Below, piece by piece: positions 17,088-26,184 of a stretch of DNA of 64,000 nucleotides (positions are counted from its first letter, which is position 1; each line of letters begins with the position of its first letter). A program made the position numbers and the translations under genes. The stretch lies in contig JADFIR010000010.1 of assembly GCA_022566535.1 (NCBI GenBank), positions 22,701 through 86,700 on the forward strand, in the 5' to 3' direction. The notes beneath the pieces were generated by a model, which worked only from the letters and a program-made list of their open reading frames with translations, did not search any database and was not told where the DNA came from. This DNA comes from Planctomycetota bacterium (lineage in GTDB: Bacteria; Planctomycetota; Phycisphaerae; Phycisphaerales; SM1A02).

Positions 17088-19586
17088 TTACCTGCGGTAC
17101 TCGTCGGGGTATTCGGCCGGCACACCCTTGCTGGTCGTCTCGACCACCGGCACGTCGGGTCGCTGGCCGTGGGCTGAGGCGTCGTCAAAGAGCGTTTCGC
17201 TGGCCTCAGCCGCTTCCTCCATAGATTTCATTTGCTCCCACTCCTCCATGGTGATGAGCACCTCCCTGGCAACGGACCCTTTGTGATCGCCGAGGATTCC
17301 CGCCTGGGCCATCTGATCGACCAGCCGTGATGACCGGCTGTAGCCGACGGCCAGGCGACGCTGCAGCAGCGACACGGAGCCCCGACCGGTTTCGATCATG
17401 ATTCTGACCGCCTCATCGAAGAGTGGATCGCGTTCGGCCGGCTTGATGCTTTCTCCGCCGTCCGCGCCCTCAGGCCGGATCGTCAGCAGGCTCCGATCGA
17501 ACGTGGGGGAGGCGACGTTTCGCAGGAATCTGGTGACCTGGCGGATCTCCTGGTCGGTGACCATCGTGCCCTGGGCACGCTGAACCTGCGAGGTGCGCGG
17601 GGTGAGAAAGAGCATGTCGCCCTGATCCAGCAACAGCTCCGCCCCCTTCTGGTCGAGCACAATTCGGCTGTCCATCCCCGAGGCCACCTTGAAGCTGACG
17701 CGGCAGGGCATGTTGGATTTGATCAGCCCCGTGACCACGTTCGCCTGAGGTCGCTGCGTGGCGACGATAAGGTGGAGCCCCACCGCTCTGGCCTTCTGAG
17801 CGACGCGCACGATCGACTGTTCAACCCCCTTGTGTGTCATGATCAGGTCGGCCAGCTCGTCGATGATGAAGACGATGTAGGGCAGCTTCTTGGGGATCTT
17901 CGCTCGCTCAGCGTCGTTGGCCGGCTGGAAGCGCTCGTATAACGTTGCTTCGGAGAGCCGGTTGTACGAGGCGACGTTTCGCACCGACGCTTCGCGGAGC
18001 AGCTCGTAGCGCTCTTCCATCTTGTCCACCGCCCACTCCAGGATTGCCGCGGCCTTGGTCGTCTCCGTCACCACCGGGCACATCAGGTGAGGGATGTCCT
18101 GAAACTGGCTCATCTCGACCATCTTCGGATCGACGAGGATCAGCTTCAGCTCATCGGGCCGCTTGGTATACAGCCAGCTCATAATGATCGTGTTCATGCA
18201 CACGCTCTTTCCCGAGCCGGTGGTGCCGGCGATCAGCATGTGCGGCATCCGAGTGAGATCGGCGACGAGCGGCTCACCGGAGGTGTCCTTTCCCAGGAAC
18301 ATGGGCAGGATCATGCCCTCGGCATGCCGGCCGCTCATCAGTTCTTTGAGGCGCACGCGCTCCTTGTACGGGTTGGGCACCTCAATTCCCACGGTGGTCT
18401 TCCCCGCCATGTTGGGCACGATGCGGATATTGTGAGCCCGCAGGCTTCGCGCCAGATCGCTGGCCACGGCCTGAACCTTGGACACCTTGGTCCCGGGCGC
18501 CAGTTGCACCGAGTAGAGCGTGACCACCGGCCCCGACTCGATGCCCATCACCTCTCCATCGATGTAGTAGGTCCCAAGGGCATCCTCCAATTGCTGCGCC
18601 TGTCTGCGGACAAACGCCTCCATCTTCGATGAATAGTTTGACTCCGGCTCTCCGAGGAGGTCCAACGTTGGGAACTGGTATCCCTCGAAGCTTTCGGGCC
18701 GTGCAATGTCCTCGTCCCTGGCCACGGACTTGTGCGTAGCGGACATCCGCACCGGCAGTCTGGCAATCTTTGCTCGAAGTTCCTTCGGGCTCAGACGCCG
18801 GCGCCGCGTCTCTTCGGACGTCTGGTCATCCAGCGAATGCTCATCCGGATCGAAGGCGTCGGTCGCCCCGAGACCACCAGCGTCAGCGTCAATGCGCGAC
18901 TTCTCCTTGCGCCTACGTCTACGACCGCCTGGGGCCACCACCGTTGCGTCTGGTCCCGCGCGAAGCGCACCAGACATCCAGACGCTTGGGCGCATTCGTC
19001 TGAGCACAAACATAAGTGATGCCATGAGAAGCCTTGGCAGCGCTCGCACGAGCCGATCAACCGCCACGATCGAGCCGACGCCGAAGCCGGCCAACAACGC
19101 CAGCAACGTCCCCACATCGCTGAAGCGTTGGCCCAGCTCGCTCACAATCAGCATTGCGACCAGGCCGGCGTGGGACCCGGCCAACGGTCCTGCCTGCAAC
19201 GCTAGCAGACCGTGCAAACCCGACACGGCCAGACCCATCAATGCCAAGCCTGTCGCGCGCAGCAATAGATGTCCCACGGCCCGTCCCCTTGCGGCCGCGG
19301 CCAGGTAGCCGGCAACGCCGGCCAGAATGACCCACGAACCGATCCCGAGGACGTAGTAGCTCCAGTAGGCGATCAAGGCGCCGACGAATCCGCAAAGATT
19401 GCGCGTCGGCTCGTTATGGACCGCGACCGTGTGCGACGGCCAGTCCGCAGAATTGAAGCTCGCCAAGGCCACGACAAGGAACAGCCAGAACCCTGTCAAG
19501 AGCACCCAACCCGCTCGTCTCGCCAGCAACCCAGCGGGCAGTTCAGGGCGGCGATTCGCGCGCACAATGACCGCTGTGCGTGCCAT
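17088..19586 (-). CDS. ftsK: DNA translocase FtsK/SpoIIIE
   Basis: An 832-residue septal DNA pump for chromosome segregation at division. The N-terminus has about four transmembrane helices (residues 25-215, for example GWVLLTGFWLFLVVALASF), then an Arg/Lys- and acidic-rich linker. The translocase core shows the alpha domain (NYSSKMEAFVRRQAQQLEDALGTY), the beta domain with Walker A AGTTGSGKSV near residue 452 and FIIDELADLIM as Walker B, RVAQKARAVGLHLIVATQRP, and the C-terminal winged-helix gamma domain (RGSVSLLQRRLAVGYSRSSRLVDQM) that reads KOPS. Length is typical of SpoIIIE-sized homologues. It is divergent from the dehydratase/ACP cluster across 181 bp. Confidence 0.95.
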   Translation of the reverse strand: MARTAVIVRANRRPELPAGLLARRAGWVLLTGFWLFLVVALASFNSADWPSHTVAVHNEPTRNLCGFVGALIAYWSYYVLGIGSWVILAGVAGYLAAAARGRAVGHLLLRATGLALMGLAVSGLHGLLALQAGPLAGSHAGLVAMLIVSELGQRFSDVGTLLALLAGFGVGSIVAVDRLVRALPRLLMASLMFVLRRMRPSVWMSGALRAGPDATVVAPGGRRRRRKEKSRIDADAGGLGATDAFDPDEHSLDDQTSEETRRRRLSPKELRAKIARLPVRMSATHKSVARDEDIARPESFEGYQFPTLDLLGEPESNYSSKMEAFVRRQAQQLEDALGTYYIDGEVMGIESGPVVTLYSVQLAPGTKVSKVQAVASDLARSLRAHNIRIVPNMAGKTTVGIEVPNPYKERVRLKELMSGRHAEGMILPMFLGKDTSGEPLVADLTRMPHMLIAGTTGSGKSVCMNTIIMSWLYTKRPDELKLILVDPKMVEMSQFQDIPHLMCPVVTETTKAAAILEWAVDKMEERYELLREASVRNVASYNRLSEATLYERFQPANDAERAKIPKKLPYIVFIIDELADLIMTHKGVEQSIVRVAQKARAVGLHLIVATQRPQANVVTGLIKSNMPCRVSFKVASGMDSRIVLDQKGAELLLDQGDMLFLTPRTSQVQRAQGTMVTDQEIRQVTRFLRNVASPTFDRSLLTIRPEGADGGESIKPAERDPLFDEAVRIMIETGRGSVSLLQRRLAVGYSRSSRLVDQMAQAGILGDHKGSVAREVLITMEEWEQMKSMEEAAEASETLFDDASAHGQRPDVPVVETTSKGVPAEYPDEYRR

Positions 19587-19767
19587 AGCTTCCTGCTATC
19601 GGCTCATTTGGAGCAATCAGGACAGGATTGCGGACCCTCGCCCCCGGGGCCAAACCTCACCGGGGCGAGACACACCGGCCTTCCTTCGACCGTCGCTCAC
19701 GGGTCAGATTGCGTTTGCTCAACACTGCGCCTAGGCTCTGCGATTTCGACTCGCTCCCAAGCACGGC

Positions 19768-20196
19768 ATGAAGTTCAATCTCATTGATATGGTCTTGGAA
19801 CAGTCGCTTGACCGGATCGTGACGGTCAAGCATGTCACCCTCGCCGAGGAGTACCTGGCGGACCACTTTCCGACCTTCCCGGTGCTGCCGGGCGTATTGA
19901 TGGTTGAGGCGATGGTTCAGGCGGCGAGGCGAATGCTTGCGGACCGCGGCGACCGGAGGCTGGTTCTGGGCGAGGTGAGGGCGCTGAAGTTCGGCAGCTT
20001 CGTCCGGCCGGGCGAGGCCCTGGAGGTGGAGGTCACGCTTGGGAAGCAGCTCGATGACGGCTCGTATCTGTGCCGCGGCACAGGGTGTGTGCGTCGCCAC
20101 AAGGCGATCGGCCCAAGTACCGAGACAGCAGTTACCGGCCGGTTTATTATGCGGCCGATTCGCAGCGAGCCCGACGCCGTGTCCCCGCCGGGCTGA
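19768..20196 (+). CDS. FabZ-like beta-hydroxyacyl-ACP dehydratase
   Basis: A 142-residue hot-dog fold protein. The active-site helix and loop DHFPTFPVLPGVLMVEAMVQ carries the catalytic His and Glu in the FabZ spacing. A central strand region follows (LVLGEVRALKFGSFVRPGEALEVEVTLGK). FabZ dehydrates 3-hydroxyacyl-ACP in fatty acid elongation; divergent members work on specialised chains. It is the first of a three-gene set with an unusually long acyl carrier protein and a second, divergent dehydratase-like protein, so a dedicated lipid or polyketide-like chain is likelier than housekeeping synthesis. Confidence 0.8.
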   Translation: MKFNLIDMVLEQSLDRIVTVKHVTLAEEYLADHFPTFPVLPGVLMVEAMVQAARRMLADRGDRRLVLGEVRALKFGSFVRPGEALEVEVTLGKQLDDGSYLCRGTGCVRRHKAIGPSTETAVTGRFIMRPIRSEPDAVSPPG

Positions 20197-20238
20197 GCAC
20201 AACGCCAAGTGGTCGCGGCAAATAGGAGTAAGGTGGTG

Positions 20239-20637
20239 ATGACCCGCGAGGAAATCTTCGAGAGTGTTCGCAAGGTGTTGGAAGAAGCGCTTGGCGTTGA
20301 CGAGGATGAGGTCACCCCAGAGGCGTCGCTCACTGGGGATCTTGAAGCGGAGTCGATCGACTTCCTGGACATCGTCTTTCGACTGGAGAAGACATTTGCC
20401 ACCCCCGAAAGGTCGTTCAAGATCGAGCAAGGGGAACTCTTTCCCGAGAACCTCATGGAGAACCCTGAGTGGATCTCCGACAGCAAGTTCACCGAGGCGG
20501 GCATGGCCATGCTTCGCCGGCGCATGCCCCACGTTGATTTTTCCGCCTTCGAGAGCGATCGCGATGTCAACAAGGTCGCCGAGCTGATCACCGTCCAATC
20601 GATCGTTGATTTCGTAGATCGCAAGCTGGCCGCATGA
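20239..20637 (+). CDS. Acyl carrier protein with internal extension
   Basis: A 132-residue protein. The start at 20239 follows TAGGAG and AAGGTGG and opens MTREEIFESVRKVLEEALGV. The phosphopantetheine site reads EAESIDFLDIVFRLE, with Ser in the place of DSL. Normal ACPs of about 80 residues follow with two short helices; here a segment of about 45 residues (PENLMENPEWISDSKFTEAG to FESDRDVNKV) precedes the last helix VQSIVDFVDRKLAA. It sits between two dehydratase-like genes and would carry their acyl substrate as a thioester. Confidence 0.82.
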   Translation: MTREEIFESVRKVLEEALGVDEDEVTPEASLTGDLEAESIDFLDIVFRLEKTFATPERSFKIEQGELFPENLMENPEWISDSKFTEAGMAMLRRRMPHVDFSAFESDRDVNKVAELITVQSIVDFVDRKLAA

Positions 20638-20640
20638 ACG

Positions 20641-20738
20641 AAGCCGGACCTGACGAGTCCTCGAGGAAGGTCCGGGTCAATGACAGAACCATCCACCACC
20701 CGAGTCTTCGTTGAGGACTCCTCAGACCCGGATTCCGG
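20641..20738. repeat. Dispersed palindromic elements, family A, copies 3 and 4 as an inverted pair
   Basis: The 107-bp gap between the ACP and second dehydratase genes is filled by copy 3, AAGCCGGACCTGACGAGTCC with right arm AAGGTCCGGGTC (20641-20678). A degenerate reverse copy follows (about 20698-20738, GGACTCCTCAGACCCGGATT). The pair arrangement recalls bacterial interspersed mosaic elements. RNA from this gap would form strong hairpins between two co-directional genes. Confidence 0.55.
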
Positions 20739-20744
20739 TTTCCA

Positions 20745-21266
20745 ATGCGCTGGATGTGGATAGACAGCATCGTCGAGTTCGTTGCCGACGAACGGTTAAG
20801 CGCGATCAAGAATGTTTCGCTTGCGGAGGAGTATTTGCACGATCACTTTCCAGCGACCGACGCAGCCGAGGCATTGCCCCTTCTTCCCGCGTCGTTGATT
20901 ATCGAAGGGATGGCGCAAACCGCGGGGATTCTTGTCGGGTCAGCCCGCCAGTTCCGGGAAAGAGTGATCCTGGCGAAGATCTCCCTGGCCAGACTCGACT
21001 GCGAGGTCTTCCCGGGGCAGACTGTTCGTTACGACGCCACGCTGGAGCGCATCGACTCCGCCGGAGCCGCGACGGCTGGCGTCGTGAGCCGACTCGGCCC
21101 GACTTTGCTCCAATGGGAACCAATCGGGCGCATCGACCTGATGTTCAGTCACCTCGATGAAGCAACGGCCGGCATGGAGCTTCCGCAGCACAACTTCGTC
21201 TTTGGCGAGAATCTGGATATCATCTTGCGGACCGCGGGGCTGGAGAATCTCAAGCGTGGAAGCTAG
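20745..21266 (+). CDS. Divergent FabZ/FabA-like hot-dog dehydratase
   Basis: A 173-residue hot-dog protein. The helix and loop motif is DHFPATDAAEALPLLPASLI followed by IEGMAQTAGIL. It retains the catalytic His and Glu but has a five-residue insertion after HFP and PAS instead of PGV. The C-terminal extension (MELPQHNFVFGENLDIILRTAGLENL) is absent from FabZ. The closest role is a 3-hydroxyacyl-ACP dehydratase or a related ACP-dependent hydratase acting with the adjacent carrier protein. A terminator follows 60 bp downstream, closing the three-gene unit. Confidence 0.7.
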   Translation: MRWMWIDSIVEFVADERLSAIKNVSLAEEYLHDHFPATDAAEALPLLPASLIIEGMAQTAGILVGSARQFRERVILAKISLARLDCEVFPGQTVRYDATLERIDSAGAATAGVVSRLGPTLLQWEPIGRIDLMFSHLDEATAGMELPQHNFVFGENLDIILRTAGLENLKRGS

Positions 21267-21584
21267 AGAGATGCGGTTGAAGTCCGAAGGCGGAAGCGCG
21301 CAGTCCAATGCGAGGCAACAATGGAAAACGGCCCCGTCTTCGACGGGGCCGTTTCTATCTTCGAAACCGCCATTCCGCGGATAGGCGAGAAATGGCCCCG
21401 AGCGGGGAGGCAAACCGACCGGGGCCGATCCAGGGCTCGTGATTACCCGTTCACCAACAGCATCCAATTCAACGGCGCACAAGCAACCGCGGACTGCGGA
21501 GTTTCGCCCCAAAGGGTGCGTCTGCAATGGCTGGTCCGACCGTAGGATTGGGCGAGGACTGCGCAGGGCTCGTACAATCGCGCC
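21267..21584. other. 318-bp intergenic stretch before coaD
   Basis: It holds a strong terminator (21326-21354) and a second GC-rich inverted repeat, GGCCCCG (21394-21400) with CGGGGCC (21420-21426). No conserved open frame or RNA gene was recognised in the remaining sequence. The coaD promoter is presumably in the last 130 bp. Confidence 0.5.
21326..21354. terminator. Bidirectional intrinsic terminator
   Basis: Arms AAACGGCCCCGT and ACGGGGCCGTTT enclose the loop CTTCG in a perfect 12-bp stem. Flanking A and T runs make it usable on both strands. It follows the dehydratase/ACP cluster by 59 bp. Confidence 0.85.
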
Positions 21585-22163
21585 ATGGCAACCGAACCCG
21601 CGACCACCCCACAACATCTGGCCATCTACGCTGGGTCCTTCGACCCTATAACCCTCGGCCATCTCGATGTCCTGCAGCGGGCCCGCGGGTTGTTCGACAA
21701 GATCATCCTGGCCGTCGGCGACAACCCCGAGAAGCCGGCCTTGTTCACTGCCGAAGAGCGCGTGGGGATGGCCCGTACCCTGGTTGCGGGGATGATCTCG
21801 GCCGAGCCGGACGGGAGCCCGGTCCAGGTTGATCATTACACCGGACTGACGGTCGACTTTGCCCGCAACGTCAACGCATCGGCGATCCTGCGAGGCATCC
21901 GAAACATCACCGATCTGGCCAACGAACTTCAGCTGGCGATCACCAATCGTCAAGTCGCCGGTATCGAAACCGTATTCATCGTGACCGGCGAGCGCTACGC
22001 ATTCACCAGTTCCAGCCTCATCAAGCAGGTGGCGGCCCTGGGTGGCTCACTCGACGGGTTGAGCGGCATCGTTCCGCCTCTGGTCCTCGACCGCCTCAAG
22101 AAGAAGCGCGACGATCCGGGCAATCCACTTGGCCGCCTTGCCCACGACCAACTGATCGAATGA
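21585..22163 (+). CDS. coaD: Phosphopantetheine adenylyltransferase
   Basis: A 192-residue nucleotidyltransferase of coenzyme A synthesis that joins ATP and 4'-phosphopantetheine to form dephospho-CoA. The signature AIYAGSFDPITLGHLDVLQRA contains the T/HxGH motif. SAILRGIRNITDLANELQLAI and the late ERYAFTSSSLIKQVAALGG, which replaces the ISSS motif, complete the family pattern. It is longer than E. coli CoaD (159 residues) because of a C-terminal tail. The stop overlaps the ATG of the next gene (ATGA), indicating co-translation. Confidence 0.95.
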   Translation: MATEPATTPQHLAIYAGSFDPITLGHLDVLQRARGLFDKIILAVGDNPEKPALFTAEERVGMARTLVAGMISAEPDGSPVQVDHYTGLTVDFARNVNASAILRGIRNITDLANELQLAITNRQVAGIETVFIVTGERYAFTSSSLIKQVAALGGSLDGLSGIVPPLVLDRLKKKRDDPGNPLGRLAHDQLIE

Positions 22164-22897
22164 ACAGCGCGGCGGCTGGCCCCACTCGCCTAGGATGCGC
22201 ACCGACGAGCATGCCGGTGGAGTACCGCATCATCTCGATTGGCACCCTCGCGGCTCACCCGCTATGGGATGAGCAGGGCGAGGTGCGCACCGGTCATGCC
22301 ACGACCACGTTGATCTCCGCTGACGGTGCGCACATCCTCGTTGATCCGTCGCTTCCCGCTCAAGTGCTGCTGGCGCGGCTCAACGAACGAGCAGGTGTCG
22401 ACGCTTGCCGAATCACACACGTGTTTCTGACCTCGGCGGATCCGCTTCATCGTCGTGGCCTGGCGGCGTTCGACGATGCCACTTGGCTTGCTTACGAATC
22501 AGAGCTCGACGCCGTCAAGGCAACGATCGTCGAGCAGATCAACCAGGCCCGGGACGGTGGTGACGATGAGTTGATCGCGATGCTCAATGGCGAGCTGAGA
22601 ATATTGAAGAAATGTGAGCCGGCTCCAGATTCGATTGTGAAGGGCGTGGATCTCTTTCCCCTGCCGGGGGTGACGCCGGGATGCTGCGGATTGCTGCTGC
22701 TGCTGCCGCAGGCGACCGCCCTGATCTGCGGGGACGCCGTGGCCACGGTCGAGCACCTTCAACAGGGCAAGGTGCTACCGAGCTGTTTCAACGTCGACCA
22801 GGCCCGCGAATCATTCGCCGAGGCCGTCGAGATCGCCGACCTGTTGATCCCGGGGCGCGACAACCTCACCCTCAGCCCGCTCCGCCTCGCAATGTGA
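22160..22897 (+). CDS. MBL-fold protein with degenerate metal site
   Basis: A 245-residue metallo-beta-lactamase-fold protein, coupled to coaD by a 4-bp overlap; an alternative ATG at 22211 opens MPVEYRII. Fold landmarks are present: HILVDPSLPAQ (strand before motif 1), FDDATWLAYESE, LFPLPGVTPGCCG (usual TPGH), ICGDAVAT (Asp ligand kept) and IPGRDN (usual PGHD). The HxHxDH motif is replaced by SADPLH, so most zinc ligands are lost. It is probably a non-hydrolytic or altered-metal homologue. Function is unknown. Confidence 0.65.
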   Translation: MNSAAAGPTRLGCAPTSMPVEYRIISIGTLAAHPLWDEQGEVRTGHATTTLISADGAHILVDPSLPAQVLLARLNERAGVDACRITHVFLTSADPLHRRGLAAFDDATWLAYESELDAVKATIVEQINQARDGGDDELIAMLNGELRILKKCEPAPDSIVKGVDLFPLPGVTPGCCGLLLLLPQATALICGDAVATVEHLQQGKVLPSCFNVDQARESFAEAVEIADLLIPGRDNLTLSPLRLAM

Positions 22898-23042
22898 GGC
22901 AGCGGACGAGCCGCGGCGTCTGGGCCAGCGGTTACAGCCGCGTTTCTCGCAACGAGCGATACCGGGCGAAAGGACGAGCCAGCTCGCTGCTGCTGATCGG
23001 TCGCTCGCCTCCTGGCGCTGTGCGACCATCTAGAATGAATGA

Positions 23043-24971
23043 ATGCCTGCACATGTGCTGATTGCAAGCGTTGTTGCGATTGTTGCATTGGGTGCTTCGT
23101 CACAGGGTCAGGGAAGCGCGGGTCAGCCGCCGGCGCTGCACTGGGCGATCAAGCTCGGGATGCGCGTCGAACAGGTCAACCGGGCATTTCCACTTGTCGA
23201 TCGGGTCGTGCTCGTTCCCGATGGTGCGACCTATGTTGATGAACTGTCCAAGTGGTCGCCGCAGGGCCGTTGGCCGGTGCTCATTGAGGATGACCATCTG
23301 GCCCCGATGTTCATCCGTCGGTTCAAGCCGGCCCAGGTGGTTCGTCGCACCTCTGTAGGGCGCTTCGGCTCATCGCAGCAGGATCGGCAGCGACTGCTGG
23401 AAGCGGTGGTCGTGCGGAGCTGGGGCGGCGATCCGCATCAAGACACGCTCCGAGAAGTCTTTGAGCGAAGCAATCACACACCACCCGGCTTGGTCATCAC
23501 CTCGGTGGCTGACCCGGCATGGACGGCTGCGATTGCCCTTGCGGCCGGCCGGGGCCAACCCATTGCCTGGCTGAACGAGCGGTTCGGCCGGCCCAACCAA
23601 CTGCTCGATCCTAAATCGCTTGCCCGACTATTGGGGCGCATCGACGAGCTTCTCGCCGAAGCCGGCTACCCATACGCCGATCTCGGCGACGCAATCGACG
23701 CCATCACGCTCTGCCGGGCGGTCGCCGGGCGGGCCGATGTCGATCCCGATTTAGGGCGGGACGAGGTCCGCGCGATCACCGATCTCATCGGCCGCACCCG
23801 GACCGGCACACGCAATGCGTTCGCCGGATGGATCTTCGGCGATGAGATTCGCTGCGCATACATCGCCATGTGTTCGGTGTTTCTGCCGCGCACGCAGATC
23901 TGGCTGTACAACACCTATCCCGGCACGGGCGAATGGCGGGTATACGGTGTCGGCGACGCTACAGCGGCTCTCGTGGACAAGGGCTACCAAGCATCTGCCT
24001 TCAGCGGCGACCGGGCCACGAGCGATGCGTGGATGAACATGCTTCCCGGAGGGATCGCGACGGACGTACTGGTGATGAACACCAAGGGAAGCGCGGGCCT
24101 CTTCAGTTTGTCCCGTGGTCGGGCTTATAGCGGCGACGTGCCGGTACTCAACGAGCCTTTGGCGTTACACCTGACCCACAGCTGGTCGATGCGGTCGCCT
24201 GACAGTCTGGCGACAATCGGCGGGCAATGGCTGGCCCACGGCGTCTACGCGTTCGTCGGCGCGGCAGATGAGCCCTTCCTGGGGGCGTTTCTGCCCCCGG
24301 TGGAGCTTGCCACGCGCTGGGCAAATTATGTGCCGTTTCTCATCGGCGCCAGGCACTTCAGCGACTCCGGCCCGTGGAAGGTCAACACCCTTGGTGATCC
24401 GCTGATGCTCTGCCGGCCACCGGAGCCTTCCGCAAGGCCGCGCGTTGACCCGCCCGCCTCCGAAGGGCTTGATCTGTCCGAACACGTCACGAAACTGATG
24501 CGACAGGCCGCATCGGATCAGACCGGTGACACCATCGCCGAGGCGATTGCCACGCTGGACCTGCTGGGCAAGGACGATATCGCCATTCAGATGTGGCGGC
24601 TGGCCGGGCAACATGGATTGCTCGCCGCGGCTGCACGTCCTTCCGCGGGACCGCTCTTTCGCGCCGAAAGGGCCGATGATTACATCGAGGCGTGGCAGGC
24701 AATGCCGTATCGCGATCAACTCAGCAGCGATATGCTCTGGCACCTGATGACGCCACGGCTGGGGCCGGCCACCGACAACGACACGCTCATTCTTATGCAA
24801 TCAGCGATCCGCAAACCGAGGAGCCATGTCGATCTCGAGCGGCTGGCGCCGCATCTTACGGCAGCGTTCGGATTCGCCCATACCAAGCGGATCATCCTGC
24901 GGGAACTTGACGACACCACAAGCCCATTGAACCGCAAGATGCTCCAACGCCTGCTGAACAAGCCGCGATAG
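23043..24971 (+). CDS. Large secreted protein of unknown function
   Basis: A 642-residue protein with an N-terminal signal (MPAHVLIASVVAIVALGASSQ). Features are paired alpha/beta segments, for example WPVLIEDDHLAPMFIRRF, and a conserved-looking block from GIATDVLVMNTKGSAGLFSLS through LTHSWSMRSPDSLATIGG to GVYAFVGAADEPFLGAFLPP. That block loosely resembles the C-terminal half of C25/caspase-like peptidase domains of planctomycetal proteins, but a His/Cys dyad was not identified with confidence. The C-terminal 150 residues are helical (DLSEHVTKLMRQAAS). It is a single gene, followed by a pair of palindromic elements. No function is claimed. Confidence 0.6.
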   Translation: MPAHVLIASVVAIVALGASSQGQGSAGQPPALHWAIKLGMRVEQVNRAFPLVDRVVLVPDGATYVDELSKWSPQGRWPVLIEDDHLAPMFIRRFKPAQVVRRTSVGRFGSSQQDRQRLLEAVVVRSWGGDPHQDTLREVFERSNHTPPGLVITSVADPAWTAAIALAAGRGQPIAWLNERFGRPNQLLDPKSLARLLGRIDELLAEAGYPYADLGDAIDAITLCRAVAGRADVDPDLGRDEVRAITDLIGRTRTGTRNAFAGWIFGDEIRCAYIAMCSVFLPRTQIWLYNTYPGTGEWRVYGVGDATAALVDKGYQASAFSGDRATSDAWMNMLPGGIATDVLVMNTKGSAGLFSLSRGRAYSGDVPVLNEPLALHLTHSWSMRSPDSLATIGGQWLAHGVYAFVGAADEPFLGAFLPPVELATRWANYVPFLIGARHFSDSGPWKVNTLGDPLMLCRPPEPSARPRVDPPASEGLDLSEHVTKLMRQAASDQTGDTIAEAIATLDLLGKDDIAIQMWRLAGQHGLLAAAARPSAGPLFRAERADDYIEAWQAMPYRDQLSSDMLWHLMTPRLGPATDNDTLILMQSAIRKPRSHVDLERLAPHLTAAFGFAHTKRIILRELDDTTSPLNRKMLQRLLNKPR

Positions 24972-24989
24972 TGGGATCCTTCGCCCCAA

Positions 24990-25143
24990 CCCGGACCTGA
25001 GCAGTCCGCCTGCGGCGGACAACGAAGGTCCGTGTCGCCTTGTGGATTGTGGCCGACGACGGCGGTCCAGGTCGCGATATCGCCTTCGGTCGACCACAGC
25101 CCTACCTGGACCTTCCTCCCGTTGGTCGTCAGGTCCGGCTTCG
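24990..25143. repeat. Dispersed palindromic elements, family A, copies 5 and 6 as an inverted pair
   Basis: Copy 5 (24990-25036) reads CCCGGACCTGAGCAGTCC with right arm GAAGGTCCGTGTC. Copy 6 (25104-25143) is in reverse orientation, ACCTGGACCTTCC to GTCAGGTCCGGCTTC. About 67 bp lie between them. The pair occupies the gap between convergent genes. Confidence 0.6.
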
Positions 25144-25191
25144 TGGCCTGCGAGCATGGGGCTGTCAACAATCGAAGCTTACGAACTCAAG

Positions 25192-26142
25192 CTATTGCGG
25201 CGGCGACCCCAGGGCCTTGGCGATGGTTGCGCCGATTTCAGCCGGGCTCTGGGCGATGCTCACGCCGCAGCCACGAAGCGCTTCCATCTTCGCCTCTGCG
25301 GTGTCGTCCTTGCCGCCAATGATCGCCCCGGCGTGTCCCATGCGCTTGCCCGGCGGCGCGGTCCGCCCGGCGATAAAGGCCGCGACCGGCTTTGACATGT
25401 GCTGCTTGATCCACGCCCCGGCCTCGGTCTCGTCGGAGCCCCCGATCTCGCCGATCATCACCACGCCGTCCGTCTCACCGTCGCGCTCGAACATATCCAG
25501 CAACTCGATGAACCCAAGACCCTTGACTGGGTCGCCGCCGATCCCGACGCACGTCGTCTGGCCGATGCCGAGATCGCTGCACTGCCACACAGCCTCGTAG
25601 GTGAGCGTGCCGGATCGACTGATGACGCCCACCGCCAGACCGCTGGCGGCATCGTGCTTGGCCAGGTGGATGTAGCCCGGCATGATGCCGATCTTGCATC
25701 CGCCCTCAAATTTTGCGTCCGCGCCCTCGCCGGCCACGCGCCGCCCCGGACTGATGATCCCCGGGCAGTTCGGACCGATCATGCGAGCCTCGGGAAAGTC
25801 TCGAAGCGCTGACTTGGCGCGGATCATATCCTGGGTCGGGATGCCCTCGGTGATTGCACATATCACGCTGATGCCTGCGGCCGCCGCTTCGAGAATCGCG
25901 TCTGCGGCGAAGGGCGGGGGGACGAAAACCATCGTGGCGGTCGCTTGGGTGCCGGCCACTGCATCGGCGACGGTGTCGAAGATCGGAAGATCGTTCGTAT
26001 CGCGCCGGCCGCCTCGGCCGGGCGTGACGCCTCCGGCCATCCGCGTGCCGTAATTCAGGCAGCCTTTTGTGTGAAGGGCGCCGAAGCTCCCGGTAATACC
26101 TTGGCAGAGAACTTTCGTATCGCCATCAACCAGGATAGCCAT
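25192..26142 (-). CDS. sucD: Succinate--CoA ligase, alpha subunit
   Basis: A 316-residue CoA-binding subunit of succinyl-CoA synthetase (TCA cycle; substrate-level phosphorylation). The start at 26142 opens [22 protein letters not shown]. CoA-binding motifs include [13 protein letters not shown] and [11 protein letters not shown]. The phosphohistidine loop is [12 protein letters not shown] near the C-terminus. Length is somewhat above E. coli SucD (289). The beta subunit sucC is not adjacent, which is less usual. Family A elements lie on both sides. Confidence 0.95.
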   Translation of the reverse strand: MAILVDGDTKVLCQGITGSFGALHTKGCLNYGTRMAGGVTPGRGGRRDTNDLPIFDTVADAVAGTQATATMVFVPPPFAADAILEAAAAGISVICAITEGIPTQDMIRAKSALRDFPEARMIGPNCPGIISPGRRVAGEGADAKFEGGCKIGIMPGYIHLAKHDAASGLAVGVISRSGTLTYEAVWQCSDLGIGQTTCVGIGGDPVKGLGFIELLDMFERDGETDGVVMIGEIGGSDETEAGAWIKQHMSKPVAAFIAGRTAPPGKRMGHAGAIIGGKDDTAEAKMEALRGCGVSIAQSPAEIGATIAKALGSPPQ

Positions 26143-26184
26143 GGCCGTAGAGTAACGAGGAAGTCGCACCCCCACAAAGGAGCC

